DNA of 42,818 nucleotides from Ruminococcus sp. GTDB lineage: Bacteria > Bacillota > Clostridia > Oscillospirales > Ruminococcaceae. Made by a program: the position numbers and the translations under genes. Positions 6,971-16,377 of the stretch are shown here, piece after piece (position 1 is the first letter of the stretch; each line of letters opens with the position of its first letter). Under the pieces are notes generated by a model. That model was not told the DNA's origin. It did no database searches and saw nothing but the letters and a program-made list of their open reading frames with translations. Location of the stretch: positions 1 to 42,818 of the forward strand of contig JAJQGV010000093.1 in the NCBI GenBank assembly GCA_021200215.1. The letters run 5' to 3'.

Positions 6971-9088
6971 ATGTCACAAGAAACTAAATGTGTTGAAACT
7001 GTTGCCGATTTCTTCGGTTGTGATGTCTTTAATGATGATGTTATGAAAGCTAGACTTCCTAAGGGAGTTTACAAAACTGTAGTTAGAACTAAAACTTTAG
7101 GCGTTCCACTAGACCCAGACGTTGCTGACGTTGTTGCTAACGCTATGAAGGATTGGGCTATAGAGAAAGGTGCTACTCACTTTACACATTGGTTCCAACC
7201 TATGACAGGTATAACTGCTGAAAAGCATGATTCTTTTATCTCTCCAACCACTAACGGTAGCGTTATCTTAGAGTTTTCGGGTAAGGAACTTGTAAAGGGT
7301 GAACCTGATGCCTCTTCTTTCCCATCTGGTGGTCTACGTGCTACTTTCGAGGCTAGAGGTTATACCGCTTGGGACCCTACTTCTAACTGTTTCGTTAAAG
7401 ATGGCTCTTTATACATTCCAACCGCATTCTGTTCATATACTGGTGAGGTTCTTGATAAAAAGACTCCATTACTACGTTCTATGGAAGTTGTCAATGAACA
7501 GGCTCTAAGAATATTAAGACTATTCGGCAACACTAAGGCTACTAGAGTTACTACTACTGTAGGTCCTGAACAAGAATACTTCTTAGTGGATAAGAAACTA
7601 TATGACCAACGTGAAGATTTAATCATGACGGGTAGAACTCTATTTGGTGCAAAAGCTCCAAAGGGTCAAGAACTTGAAGACCACTACTTTGGTAATATTA
7701 AGCAGAGAGTTTCTGATTTCATGAAAGACCTAGATAAGGAACTTTGGAAACTTGGTGTATTCGCTAAGACTAAACATAACGAGGTTGCTCCTGCACAACA
7801 TGAGTTAGCTCCTGTATTTACTACATCTAACATAGCTGCTGACCAAAACCAACTAACTATGGAAATAATGAAAAAGATTGCTCTAAAGCATGGTTTGGTA
7901 TGTTTGCTTCACGAAAAGCCATACGCTGGAGTAAATGGTTCTGGTAAACATAATAACTGGTCTATATCATCTAACGATGGTCAAAACCTATTAGACCCTG
8001 GTGCTACTCCTATGGAAAATCTACAGTTCTTAACGTTCCTATGTGCCATTATAAAGGGTGTACATGAATATTCTGACCTATTAAGAATCTCTGCAGCTAG
8101 TGCAGGTAACGACCACAGACTTGGTGCTAATGAAGCTCCTCCTGCAATCATATCTATGTTCGTAGGCGATGAACTTCAAGCCGTTTTAGATGCTATTGAG
8201 TCTGGTACTACTATGAAATCTGAAGACGTTGAGTTCGTTATAGGTGTAGATGCCCTTCCAAACTTCAAAAAGGACGCTACCGACAGAAATAGAACTTCTC
8301 CATTTGCATTCACTGGTAACAAGTTTGAGTTCAGAATGTTAGGCTCTGCGGATTCTATCTCTTGTACTAACGTTATGTTGAACACCATTGTAGCTGAAGA
8401 ACTATCTCAATTTGCAGATGTTCTTGAACCTGCTAAGGAAAATGGCAACTTTGAAGAAGAACTCCACAAGCTATTCGTTAAGACTATTAAAGAACACAAA
8501 CAAGTTATATTTAACGGTAATGGCTACTCCGATGAGTGGGTTGAAGAAGCTGTAAACGTTAGAAAACTTCCTAACTACGTTTCTACTGTAGATTGCTTAC
8601 CTCACTACACCGATGACAAAAACGTTAAGATGTTCGAAAAGTTTAAGGTATATACTAAGACAGAGATTGAGGCTAGACAAGAAATCTTACTTGAAAACTA
8701 TTCTAAGGTTATAAATATTGAGGCTTTAACTATGGTAGATATGGTCAACAAACAGATTCTACCTGCTAGTATGTCATATACTAAGGAAGTTTGCGACATG
8801 GTTGCATCTAAGAAAGCTATAGGTTTAGAGGGCGGTGTAGAAGAAGAACTTGCTAAAAAGTTGGCTTGTTTAACTTCTAGTTTAGATGCTCAGGTTAAAG
8901 ACTTAGAATGCAAACTATGTGATGCATCTAACCATGAAGAAACTATCTATACTTATGCTAGATACTATCGTGATGAGGTATTTGCAAATATGCAATCACT
9001 ACGTGCCGTTGCCGATGAACTTGAAACTATAGTCGCTGAAAAGTCATGGCCATTCCCAACATATTCAAAATTATTGTTCAATATCTAA
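6971..9088 (+). CDS. glnN: Glutamine synthetase type III
   Basis: The 705-residue protein is a GlnN-type (GSIII) glutamine synthetase, the large form that makes glutamine from glutamate, ammonia and ATP. Typical segments are [22 protein letters not shown] near residue 115, [15 protein letters not shown], the signature [11 protein letters not shown] near residue 330, [18 protein letters not shown] and FRMLGSADS. Length matches the family (about 700). ATG 6971 is preceded by AAGGAGG at 6955-6961. An open frame extends 34 codons further upstream, but it would read through the attenuator hairpin and is rejected. The gene is monocistronic, with its own promoter, leader terminator and 3' terminator. 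Confidence 0.97.
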   Translation: MSQETKCVETVADFFGCDVFNDDVMKARLPKGVYKTVVRTKTLGVPLDPDVADVVANAMKDWAIEKGATHFTHWFQPMTGITAEKHDSFISPTTNGSVILEFSGKELVKGEPDASSFPSGGLRATFEARGYTAWDPTSNCFVKDGSLYIPTAFCSYTGEVLDKKTPLLRSMEVVNEQALRILRLFGNTKATRVTTTVGPEQEYFLVDKKLYDQREDLIMTGRTLFGAKAPKGQELEDHYFGNIKQRVSDFMKDLDKELWKLGVFAKTKHNEVAPAQHELAPVFTTSNIAADQNQLTMEIMKKIALKHGLVCLLHEKPYAGVNGSGKHNNWSISSNDGQNLLDPGATPMENLQFLTFLCAIIKGVHEYSDLLRISAASAGNDHRLGANEAPPAIISMFVGDELQAVLDAIESGTTMKSEDVEFVIGVDALPNFKKDATDRNRTSPFAFTGNKFEFRMLGSADSISCTNVMLNTIVAEELSQFADVLEPAKENGNFEEELHKLFVKTIKEHKQVIFNGNGYSDEWVEEAVNVRKLPNYVSTVDCLPHYTDDKNVKMFEKFKVYTKTEIEARQEILLENYSKVINIEALTMVDMVNKQILPASMSYTKEVCDMVASKKAIGLEGGVEEELAKKLACLTSSLDAQVKDLECKLCDASNHEETIYTYARYYRDEVFANMQSLRAVADELETIVAEKSWPFPTYSKLLFNI

Positions 9089-9110
9089 CCCAAAGTTAAT
9101 TAAAATAGTT

Positions 9111-9144
9111 CAAGACGTATCTGTTTAGATGCGTCTTGTTCTTT
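9111..9144 (+). terminator. Terminator of glnN
   Basis: CAAGACGTATCT (9111-9122) pairs with AGATGCGTCTTG (9127-9138) with one G-U pair, followed by TTCTTT. Confidence 0.8.
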
Positions 9145-9159
9145 GTGCATATATATATT

Positions 9160-9199
9160 AAAAGTTTAGGAACGCTCCATTATAGTAGAGCGTTCCTAA
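9160..9199 (-). terminator. Terminator of hom-thrB
   Basis: A perfect 12-bp stem, TTAGGAACGCTC (9166-9177) with GAGCGTTCCTAA (9188-9199), lies 5 bases after the thrB stop. A short T-run follows it on the minus strand. Confidence 0.8.
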
Positions 9200-9204
9200 G
9201 TGTA

Positions 9205-10092
9205 TCATACTAATATAGTTCCATGATTGTCTATAGATAGTTCTTTAACTTGCCATAGTTTAAGGTTACGTTGGTCTAAGGCGAAACGCATCTTGCCAGC
9301 AAAGAAGTTGTTCTCCTCATCTACGATTGCCATTAGGCTAGGCCCTGCACCGCTTACATACATAGCATATGCTCCAAGAGTGTAAGCTATCTTAAAGACC
9401 TCATCGGCATGAGGTATCAGTGGTAGCCTATAGGGTTGATGTAGCTTATCATCTACGGCAGTACGTAGGTTTTCGTACTTTCCAGTAAGCAAAGATGCTG
9501 AAAATAACGACGCTCTGGATAGGTTATATACCGCATCTCTATGAGAAACCTCTTTAGGTAATGAAGAACGAGCCTTCTCGGTAGAAAGTTCAAAGTTTGG
9601 AATGATAACTACGAACTTTAAGGCCGTATGAACTTCTTGCTTTACCCAATGCACTGCTTGACCATCGAATACGGCAGTTACTATTCCACCTAAGAGTGCA
9701 GGTGCAGTGTTGTCGGGGTGTCCCTCAATCTCTGCGGATAGGTTTACTATATCATCTAGTGACAGCGGATTCCCCATTAAAATGTTAGCACCTACTAAAC
9801 CTCCAACTATACACGCCGAGGAACTCCCTAGACCTCTGGTCATAGGTATGTTGTTCTCTTGGATTATCTTTAAGCCCTTTAAACTCTTACCGCATATATC
9901 ATAGAGAGTCTTAGCAGACGTATATACTAGGTTGTTCTCATCGGTAGGTATAGTAGTATCATCGGCAGATAGTATCTCTAATGTGTCGTTTTCTTCCATC
10001 TCAACGTAGTTGTAAAAGTTCAAAGCTAAGCCTAGGGCATCAAAGCCAGCACCTAAGTTTGCACTAGTTGCAGGGATTTGAATCTTAATCAT
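9205..10092 (-). CDS. thrB: Homoserine kinase
   Basis: The 295-residue GHMP-family kinase phosphorylates L-homoserine to O-phosphohomoserine, the substrate of threonine synthase. The GHMP N-terminal signature IPATSANLGAGFDALGLALN and the phosphate-binding loop MTRGLGSSSACIVGGLVGAN (about residues 84-103) are clear. DNTAPALLGGIV, and GAYAMYVSGAGPSLMAI near the C-terminus, are also typical. The ATG follows TTAGGAGT and lies 15 bases after the hom stop codon, so the two form an operon. Threonine synthase is not adjacent but lies about 30 kb away at 40527-42020. Confidence 0.96.
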   Translation of the reverse strand: MIKIQIPATSANLGAGFDALGLALNFYNYVEMEENDTLEILSADDTTIPTDENNLVYTSAKTLYDICGKSLKGLKIIQENNIPMTRGLGSSSACIVGGLVGANILMGNPLSLDDIVNLSAEIEGHPDNTAPALLGGIVTAVFDGQAVHWVKQEVHTALKFVVIIPNFELSTEKARSSLPKEVSHRDAVYNLSRASLFSASLLTGKYENLRTAVDDKLHQPYRLPLIPHADEVFKIAYTLGAYAMYVSGAGPSLMAIVDEENNFFAGKMRFALDQRNLKLWQVKELSIDNHGTILV

Positions 10093-10107
10093 GCTGTAGA
10101 CTCCTAA

Positions 10108-11328
10108 CTACTTTATATCTAGTACTGGAATAGTTGATACTACCATACCATTATTCTCTGCAATAGATGCACATAGTCTTTCAGAGTCTGCAATGCTCAT
10201 AGGCTTAGTAATAAATACAGTATAGTCATCATCATCAGTGCAGATGGTTTCAGCACCCTCTGGAACTAGAGTATTACTTCCTTTAATTCGGAAATACATT
10301 TGAGCGGTAAACTCGCTGTAGTCGGCAATGAAGTCTGTACTGTTAGTATCTTCCCAATATTGAGATAGTACAGTTTCACTGTGTTGAACCTCATTGATAA
10401 TATCACCTAATACGGCACTAGCTGTAGGTAGTTTACCAGCACCACGACCATAGAATAGAGTCTTATCTATACCGTTACCACATACCATAACGGCATTGAA
10501 AACATCATCTACGTGTGCTATTAAGTTTTCATTGCTAACTAACATAGGGCATACCAATGGAATAATCTTGCCATTGTCTAACTTTTTAACGTAAGCTATT
10601 AACTTAATAGCACCACCCCACTTTTGAGCGTACTTAACGTCATCGAGTGAAATATCTGTAATACCTTTAGTATACACACTATTAGGATATACGTGCTTAC
10701 CATACACCAAAGATGATATTATGCATATCTTTCTGCAAGCGTCATCACCTTCTACATCGGCAGTAGGGTCTTTTTCAGCGTATCCAAGTTCTTGAGCCAT
10801 AGCTAGAGCAGTTTCAAACTCCATGTGTTCGTTAATCATTTTAGTTAGAATGAAGTTAGTAGTTCCATTTAGTATACCTGCGACCTCTGTAATTTCATTT
10901 GCTGCAAGACACTTATGTAATGGTCTAATTATTGGTATTGCTCCACCAACGCTAGCCTCAAAGAAGAAGTTACAATGATGTTCCTTAGCGACCTTTAAAA
11001 GTTCTGCACCTTTTTCGGCTACTAATTGCTTATTAGATGTAGAAACGCTCTTACCTTTTTCTAAACAAGCCTTAACGAATTCATATGCAGGGTGTACACC
11101 ACCCATACATTCAGCCACAGCAGTAACCTCATCATCTGATAAGATGGTTTCTATACTCTTAACAAACTTATCCTCATATGGACTGTTTGGAAAATCTCTA
11201 ATATCAAGGATATACTTAATATCCATAGATTGACCAGCCTTAGATGTAATACTATCTCTATTAGTATAGAATAGTTCAACTACGCCAGAGCCTACAACAC
11301 CATAGCCTAGTACTGCAAATTTTGACAT
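10108..11328 (-). CDS. hom: Homoserine dehydrogenase with ACT domain
   Basis: This 406-residue enzyme reduces aspartate semialdehyde to homoserine, feeding threonine and methionine synthesis. The dinucleotide-binding site is at the N-terminus (VLGYGVVGSGVVELF). VSTSNKQLVAEKG, the catalytic region AGILNGTTNFILTKM and ELGYAEKDPTADVEGDDACRKI follow. The last 75 or so residues (from AQMYFRIKG) look like the regulatory ACT domain that senses threonine in this family. The ATG follows CGGAGG. Its promoter lies at 11371-11399, divergent from the SCP2-like gene. I see no T-box or other leader control in the short 5' region. Confidence 0.96.
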   Translation of the reverse strand: MSKFAVLGYGVVGSGVVELFYTNRDSITSKAGQSMDIKYILDIRDFPNSPYEDKFVKSIETILSDDEVTAVAECMGGVHPAYEFVKACLEKGKSVSTSNKQLVAEKGAELLKVAKEHHCNFFFEASVGGAIPIIRPLHKCLAANEITEVAGILNGTTNFILTKMINEHMEFETALAMAQELGYAEKDPTADVEGDDACRKICIISSLVYGKHVYPNSVYTKGITDISLDDVKYAQKWGGAIKLIAYVKKLDNGKIIPLVCPMLVSNENLIAHVDDVFNAVMVCGNGIDKTLFYGRGAGKLPTASAVLGDIINEVQHSETVLSQYWEDTNSTDFIADYSEFTAQMYFRIKGSNTLVPEGAETICTDDDDYTVFITKPMSIADSERLCASIAENNGMVVSTIPVLDIK

Positions 11329-11370
11329 TTTTTATTACCTCCGATTTTATTAGAATGTACTTACTTAGTT

Positions 11371-11399
11371 ATTCTAACACATTTTTTAGAATATGTCAA
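11371..11399 (-). promoter_or_regulatory. Promoter of hom-thrB
   Basis: On the minus strand TTGACA (11399-11394) is followed after 17 bases by TAGAAT (11376-11371). Confidence 0.8.
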
Positions 11400-11446
11400 T
11401 TTTTTTTTGAATATATATCGACCGTAAAAAGTTTTTTGTGTATATA

Positions 11447-11475
11447 TTGATTTTTATCTAATATCATGGTACAAT
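11447..11475 (+). promoter_or_regulatory. Promoter of the SCP2-like gene
   Basis: TTGATT (11447-11452), a 17-base spacer and TACAAT (11470-11475), divergent from the hom promoter. Confidence 0.6.
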
Positions 11476-11516
11476 TAAACTATACTTAAACTCTAAAGAA
11501 AGGAATGTTTGTCTAT

Positions 11517-11843
11517 ATGCCATCTAAAGATATATGTAACTTTTGCGATAAGGTTAGAAGTACTATAAATGGTAGAAGATTAATAGGTTTACCTACCTAC
11601 GGGGCTATAGAGGTTCATATTAAAGAGTTCTCTCCTGAACCTTTGTACATAGAGGTTAAGAATGGAAACGTGTCTATTCAACCTTACGAATACAACAACA
11701 AAGATGCTACTATTACTTTAGATATCCAAACACTATATGATATCTATGAAAGAAGAGTGTCCGTAAACGATGCCCTCAACAACAATAGGGTTATAATAGA
11801 CGGTGATGCTGAAATTCTCCATTGCCTACAGAGAAACTTATAG
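11517..11843 (+). CDS. Small SCP2-like sterol-carrier-fold protein
   Basis: This protein of about 108 residues resembles the SCP2 sterol-carrier fold. PLYIEVKNGNVSIQPYEY is followed by KDATITLDIQTLYDIYERRV and VNDALNNNRVIIDGDAEILHCLQ, which is the usual beta-strand, acidic strand, helix, small-strand, GD order. The family binds lipids or other hydrophobic ligands; no specific role can be given. I prefer ATG 11517 over ATG 11505, because AAAGGA at 11498-11503 abuts the latter. A short N-terminal segment with two cysteines (CNFC) is unusual for the family. The VanY-like gene follows after about 50 bases and may share the transcript. Confidence 0.65.
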   Translation: MPSKDICNFCDKVRSTINGRRLIGLPTYGAIEVHIKEFSPEPLYIEVKNGNVSIQPYEYNNKDATITLDIQTLYDIYERRVSVNDALNNNRVIIDGDAEILHCLQRNL

Positions 11844-11897
11844 TTAATCTACTGGTTGACTACTAATAGTTAAATTTTATTTTGGAAGGGTTGTTGT

Positions 11898-12881
11898 ATG
11901 AGAAGAAAACAACGAACATATAGCGTCCGTATGGATAGAGTAGCTATAGTGTTAATAGTATTACTAGGTATACTATTATTAATATCATTACTATTTAAGT
12001 CATGTTCTAAAAGTGATACTACCATTGAAGATACCTCCACAACTGCAAACTCACAACAAGATGAAAAGGTATTAAACTCTCTTAGTTCCTTTGAGGGTGC
12101 TATCGAAAGGTTGGGTTTTGTAAAGCGTTCGTATTCCGTTAATGATATCCACTATGGTGAGCTTATACTAGTAAACAATGAACATGAGTACATCTTCGAT
12201 GAGAATAAACAAGCCGATATGGTTGAAGTATCTACTGTAAAGAATGAGTTCTATAACACTCTAAGTTCTACCATGATGTTAAAAAGTTCTGTAATTGAAC
12301 CTCTTAACAATATGATGAAAGACTTCTATTCGGCAAGTTCTGATGGTGATATGGTAATATCTAGTGCCTACAGAAGCATGACTGACCAAGATATCTTATA
12401 CTCGCAAGTCTTAGATAATTCACTTTCCGAGAATCCTGCAGGGTTTAGTGATAGCCATACCGCATACTCATTTAATTTGGCAGTACTCCCTCAAGAAAGT
12501 TCTCTTATGTCCTTTGAAGATGATGATAACTCATCTTGGATAGTTGAAAACTGTGCTAAGTATGGTTTTATCCAACGCTACCCTGAGGATAAGAAGTCTA
12601 TTACGGGTATTAGTAATCCATCTTACTTTAGATACGTTTCTTTACCACACTCAATGTATATGAAAGAAAATAATCTATGCTTAGAAGAGTACATATCTAT
12701 GTTGAATAACTACAAGTTTGGAGTTAAATCTTTAAGGTATACCTACGATGAACAAGAGTATATGATATACTTATTTGAAGCATCTAATTCCGATACCGTT
12801 GAGGTCTACGTCCCTAGTGACAAAGAGTATACTATATTTGGTAATAATGTCAACGGATTCATAATAACCGTTAAACTATAA
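11898..12881 (+). CDS. Membrane-anchored VanY-fold protein with substituted zinc site (predicted pseudo-carboxypeptidase)
   Basis: The 327-residue protein has a basic N-terminus, one transmembrane helix (about residues 15-34) and an extracytoplasmic domain resembling VanY D-Ala-D-Ala carboxypeptidases. SAYRS (156-160), W near 215, YGFIQRYPEDKKSITGI and FRYV fit the fold. However, the family's PGxSEHQTGxAxD appears as AGFSDSHTAYSFN, so the zinc His is Ser186 and the zinc Asp is Asn193. EPWHFRYV appears as NPSYFRYV, so the catalytic Glu is Asn240 and the last zinc His is Tyr243. All three metal ligands and the general base are thus replaced. It is therefore unlikely to be a zinc peptidase; a peptidoglycan-binding or sensory role is possible. 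It has an AAGGG ribosome binding site and ends at a shared terminator. Confidence 0.8.
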   Translation: MRRKQRTYSVRMDRVAIVLIVLLGILLLISLLFKSCSKSDTTIEDTSTTANSQQDEKVLNSLSSFEGAIERLGFVKRSYSVNDIHYGELILVNNEHEYIFDENKQADMVEVSTVKNEFYNTLSSTMMLKSSVIEPLNNMMKDFYSASSDGDMVISSAYRSMTDQDILYSQVLDNSLSENPAGFSDSHTAYSFNLAVLPQESSLMSFEDDDNSSWIVENCAKYGFIQRYPEDKKSITGISNPSYFRYVSLPHSMYMKENNLCLEEYISMLNNYKFGVKSLRYTYDEQEYMIYLFEASNSDTVEVYVPSDKEYTIFGNNVNGFIITVKL

Positions 12882-12902
12882 CTGAGATATCTAAATTATA
12901 TT

Positions 12903-12946
12903 AAAAACGTTCTTAAAAACTTAGATTTTTTTAAGAACGTTTTTTT
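12903..12946. terminator. Bidirectional terminator between the VanY-like gene and rlmN
   Basis: A perfect 17-bp stem joins 12903-12919 to 12928-12944 (AAAAACGTTCTTAAAAA and its complement), with A/T runs on both sides. It serves two converging transcripts. Confidence 0.9.
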
Positions 12947-12952
12947 ATCCTA

Positions 12953-13984
12953 TTAAATGTTTTCTGCATTTCGTCGCAGTTGCCCACACGATGCATTAAT
13001 ATCTGAGCCTAAAGTTCTTCTAATGGTTGCATTTATCCCCAATTTATCTAAACTATCCTTAAAAGATTGCACAGTTTTCATATGTGTAGAATAGTTCCTT
13101 TCTGCTACCTTATTAACTGGAATTAAATTTACATGACAGTTTATACCTCTAATTAAGTTTGCTAACCTTTTAGCATCTTCATGAGAGGAGTTTACACCAT
13201 CTATTAGGGCATACTCAAATGTGATGCGTCTGCCCGTCTTAGATACATAACCCTTACAAGCAGATATTAACTCTTCTATGTGATATCTATTATTTATGGG
13301 CATAGTTTCACTTCTGGATTTATTATCACTGGCATGAAGTGATATCGCTAAAGTTAAACCAAGCTTTAGTTCTGCAAGTTCTTTGATTTTTGGGACTATC
13401 CCACAAGTGGATATTGTTACATGACGCAAACTTAAACCATTCCCCTCTGGTGATGAGATTAGCTCTAAGAACTTTAATACGTTGTCAAAGTTGTCAAGAG
13501 GTTCACCTATGCCCATCAATACCACACTAGATATCTTTTTACCACTATTGCGTTCACTCTCATAGATTTGTAATAGTATCTCCGATGGTTCAAGATTTCT
13601 TCTGAAACCTGCTATAGTAGATGCACAAAATTTACAACCCATCTTACAACCAACCTGTGTAGATACACATATACTAGTACCATAAGAATAATCCATTAAT
13701 ACGGTTTCAACGTGATTACCATCTTCTAAACGGTAAAGATATTTTACTGTACCATCTATTTTAGACTTTAGAGTTCTTTCTGCCTCTAAATGATATATTT
13801 TAAAATTATCGTTTAACTTAGTTCTTAAATCTTTGGGTATATTTTGCATATCATCAAAAGATGTTACTTTCTTTTGATGTAACCAGTTAAAAATCTGTTT
13901 AGCACGAAACTTTTTCTCTCCTATTAAAAGTATTTCTTCTTCTAACTGCACTAAACTTAAAGATAGTATATCTTTCTTATCCAT
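12953..13984 (-). CDS. rlmN: Dual-specificity rRNA/tRNA methyltransferase RlmN
   Basis: The 343-residue radical SAM enzyme methylates C2 of A2503 in 23S rRNA and A37 in some tRNAs. The cluster motif GCKMGCKFCAST (CX3CX2C) is near residues 110-119. Typical SVVLMGIGEPLDNFDNV and HVTISTCGIVPKIKELAEL follow. The C-terminal SDINASCGQLR carries the cysteine that forms the methyl-transfer intermediate. The ATG is preceded by GGAGG. It is the last gene of the minus-strand block that begins at yicC, and lies 12 bases after rsmB. In Bacillus, prpC would follow here, but in this genome that gene is at 27172 on the other strand. Confidence 0.97.
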   Translation of the reverse strand: MDKKDILSLSLVQLEEEILLIGEKKFRAKQIFNWLHQKKVTSFDDMQNIPKDLRTKLNDNFKIYHLEAERTLKSKIDGTVKYLYRLEDGNHVETVLMDYSYGTSICVSTQVGCKMGCKFCASTIAGFRRNLEPSEILLQIYESERNSGKKISSVVLMGIGEPLDNFDNVLKFLELISSPEGNGLSLRHVTISTCGIVPKIKELAELKLGLTLAISLHASDNKSRSETMPINNRYHIEELISACKGYVSKTGRRITFEYALIDGVNSSHEDAKRLANLIRGINCHVNLIPVNKVAERNYSTHMKTVQSFKDSLDKLGINATIRRTLGSDINASCGQLRRNAENI

Positions 13985-13996
13985 TAGATACCTCCT

Positions 13997-15295
13997 TTAC
14001 TTAACCCTCTTAACTTTAGATATAAAAAATCCATCACCATTGAAGTACTTTGGATTTATAGTAGTTTTATAGTTTCCAAAAGGTTCGCCCAAACTTTCAA
14101 GATATGAAACTCCCTCAAAGTTCGGATTTTCTTTCAAAAACTTTTCAATGATTTCTTCATTTTCAGCCTTATTCAAAGTACAAGTGGAGTACACTAGTTC
14201 ACCACCAACCTTTAGATATTTACTAGAGGTTTCTAAAATCTTATATTGGATATTTGGTAAACTATCAAACTCTTTTGGATTTTTATACTTAATTTCAGGT
14301 TTACGTCTAATAACTCCTAACCCAGAACACGGAACGTCACATAGGATTTTATCAGCTTGTGGAAGTTTCTCATTAAACTTAGAACCATCGCCAACTTGAG
14401 ATACTATATTAGTTAGATGTAATCTTTTTGCCCCTTGTGAGATTAAATCCACTCTATGTTGATGTAAATCAAAAGCGTACACCTTACCAGTATTGTTCAT
14501 AGTTTCAGAGATAGTAAAAGTCTTTCCGCCTGGTGCTGAACAGATATCTAAGACTATATCATTTTCTTTCGGATTTAACGCACTACAACACATTTGAGAA
14601 GATATATCTTGAATGTGGAGAAATCCTTTTTTAAAGACTTCAGTACTAGTAATATCACCATTGAGAAGTTCATAGCAATGTGGAAGATATTCTATCTTTT
14701 TACATTCTAGTCCTAGACTTTTAATGCATTCCTCATCGGTGCATAGAGTATTATTTATCCTAAAGAATGTAGGCACTTTTCCAATGGAACTCTTAAGCAT
14801 ATTTATAGCTACATCTTTAGAATATTCTATTAATAATTTATCTACAAGCCATTGTGGGGCAGAGTATTCTATGGATAGTCTTTTTAACGCATCTTTTGGA
14901 AGTGGATAAGTCTTTCCATCTCGGATAAAGTTCCTTAACACTGCGTTAATAAATCCACTAGCACTAGATACTTTTAACTTTTTAGCAAGTTTAACACTCT
15001 CATTAACCGATGCATTATCTGGGATACTATCTAGGTACAAAATTTGATATATCCCACTACGCAAGATATTCAACACTGATATATCTAGCTTGTTGAGTGA
15101 CTTCTTGCTATATCTTGATATTATGTAATCTAAAGTAATCTTTCTTTCTAGCACCCCATAGTAGATTACAGAACATAGTCTTTTATCTTGAATAGATAAG
15201 TTTGAACTGCTCAAAGATTTATCTACTACTATGTTAGAAAATCCATTATTGGTGAAAGTTTTATCCAACATTTTAACGGCTAATAATCTAGGCAT
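13997..15295 (-). CDS. rsmB: 16S rRNA m5C967 methyltransferase RsmB
   Basis: This 432-residue protein combines an N-terminal NusB-like RNA-binding domain (residues 1-140) with a C-terminal Rossmann methyltransferase. It makes 5-methylcytosine in the small-subunit rRNA. The SAM site DICSAPGGKTF is near residue 248, and the two catalytic cysteines lie in DVPCSGLG (about 320) and YSTCTLN (about 368). I chose ATG 15295 (MPRLLAVKMLDKTF), which is preceded by AAGGAG. A longer frame to 15334 would run into a perfect intercistronic hairpin. It sits between fmt and rlmN, the usual Firmicute order. Confidence 0.95.
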   Translation of the reverse strand: MPRLLAVKMLDKTFTNNGFSNIVVDKSLSSSNLSIQDKRLCSVIYYGVLERKITLDYIISRYSKKSLNKLDISVLNILRSGIYQILYLDSIPDNASVNESVKLAKKLKVSSASGFINAVLRNFIRDGKTYPLPKDALKRLSIEYSAPQWLVDKLLIEYSKDVAINMLKSSIGKVPTFFRINNTLCTDEECIKSLGLECKKIEYLPHCYELLNGDITSTEVFKKGFLHIQDISSQMCCSALNPKENDIVLDICSAPGGKTFTISETMNNTGKVYAFDLHQHRVDLISQGAKRLHLTNIVSQVGDGSKFNEKLPQADKILCDVPCSGLGVIRRKPEIKYKNPKEFDSLPNIQYKILETSSKYLKVGGELVYSTCTLNKAENEEIIEKFLKENPNFEGVSYLESLGEPFGNYKTTINPKYFNGDGFFISKVKRVK

Positions 15296-15322
15296 ATACA
15301 ATCTCCTTATAACATACATAGA

Positions 15323-15352
15323 TAGAACGCTCATAGTTTAGTGAGCGTTCTA
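15323..15352 (-). other. Intercistronic hairpin between fmt and rsmB
   Basis: TAGAACGCTCA (15323-15333) and TGAGCGTTCTA (15342-15352) form a perfect 11-bp stem with an 8-base loop. No T-run follows on the minus strand, so it is more likely an mRNA processing or stability hairpin than a terminator. Confidence 0.55.
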
Positions 15353-15375
15353 CGCATAATCTTTTTCTATAAATA

Positions 15376-16308
15376 CTATTCACCTAATGTAGTCTTATCA
15401 ATCTTCTTACCACGCAAAAATGTTGATGTTTCCATGCGTTTGCTACCCTCTAATTGAATTTCATCAAATTGGATACAACCACCATCGCCACAGACTACTA
15501 TAAACTTATTAGTATCTATTATAGTTCCGCATGGTTCATTAGAAGATATATCTAAGATTTTACTACGAAAGACCTTTAAACGCTTACCATTTAATGAAGT
15601 AAATCCAGTTATACCCCTAATAGTATTATGAACTTCTTGTGCTGATTTAGAAAAATCCAAATGTGACATATCTTTAGTAATCATCTTAGCATAGGTAGAC
15701 TTGCTGTCATCTTGAGGTGTGCGTATTAGAGTACCATCTTCAATGGCTTGGATAGTCTGTAATAGTACCCTTGCACCCATCTCTGATAGTGCATCGTGGA
15801 GTTCATCAGCAATCATATCCTTTCCGATAGTAATCTCTTCTTTGATTAACATATCGCCAGTATCTAAACCCTCTTCCATGTACATAGAGGTAACTCCTGT
15901 TAGAGTTTCGCCATCTAATATACATCTTTGAATAGGCCCTGCACCTCTATATTTAGGCAATAACGACGCATGGATATTTATACATCTATGTTTAGGTAGT
16001 TCTAATATGGTTTTAGGCAATATCTGACCATAAGCCACTACCACTATTAAATCTGGATTTAATCCTTGCAATACATCTAAAGAGGTTTTGGCATCATCAC
16101 CCTTGCGTAAGCTACTAGGCTGATACACTGGAATATTATACTCAAGAGCGTACTTCTTGATTGGCGTGGGTATGAGTTTATTACCTCTACCCCTAGGCTT
16201 ATCGGGTTGAGTGAATACCGCTTGTACAACGTGATTACTCTCTACTAAAGCCTTTAAACATGGAACAGAAAAATCTGGAGTTCCCATAAATACTATGTTC
16301 AAATACAA
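15376..16308 (-). CDS. fmt: Methionyl-tRNA formyltransferase
   Basis: Fmt (310 residues) formylates initiator Met-tRNA with 10-formyl-THF. The N-terminus reads MGTPDFSVPCLKAL, the catalytic loop is NIHASLLPKYRGAGPIQ (with the conserved Asn-His pair), and SMYMEEGLDTGDM follows. The C-terminal OB-like domain starts near residue 205. The start is a TTG at 16308, about 5 bases after AAGGAG; a second TTG two codons later is also possible. In most Firmicutes def lies directly upstream; here a four-helix-bundle gene and two AT-rich repeats separate them. Confidence 0.96.
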   Translation of the reverse strand: MYLNIVFMGTPDFSVPCLKALVESNHVVQAVFTQPDKPRGRGNKLIPTPIKKYALEYNIPVYQPSSLRKGDDAKTSLDVLQGLNPDLIVVVAYGQILPKTILELPKHRCINIHASLLPKYRGAGPIQRCILDGETLTGVTSMYMEEGLDTGDMLIKEEITIGKDMIADELHDALSEMGARVLLQTIQAIEDGTLIRTPQDDSKSTYAKMITKDMSHLDFSKSAQEVHNTIRGITGFTSLNGKRLKVFRSKILDISSNEPCGTIIDTNKFIVVCGDGGCIQFDEIQLEGSKRMETSTFLRGKKIDKTTLGE

Positions 16309-16330
16309 TCAGCTCCTTAGGTTGAGTAAT

Positions 16331-16377
16331 AATTAATAATGAATAGTTAATAATTATTAATTATTATTTGTTAATTA
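16331..16377. repeat. AT-rich 47-base repeat, copy 1, against the four-helix-bundle gene stop
   Basis: Positions 16331-16377 match 16750-16796 over 47 bases with one difference (T/C). The unit carries TTAATAATTATTAATTATTA and related palindromic words. It ends directly against the stop codon of the 16378-16728 gene. Confidence 0.85.

Noticed and set aside
11329..11370. T-box or threonine attenuator upstream of hom
   Set aside because: The leader is only about 40 bases long and has no T-box sequence, Thr-rich leader peptide or terminator.
15322..15352. fmt-rsmB hairpin as a terminator
   Set aside because: There is no T-run on the minus strand and rsmB follows with a normal ribosome binding site.
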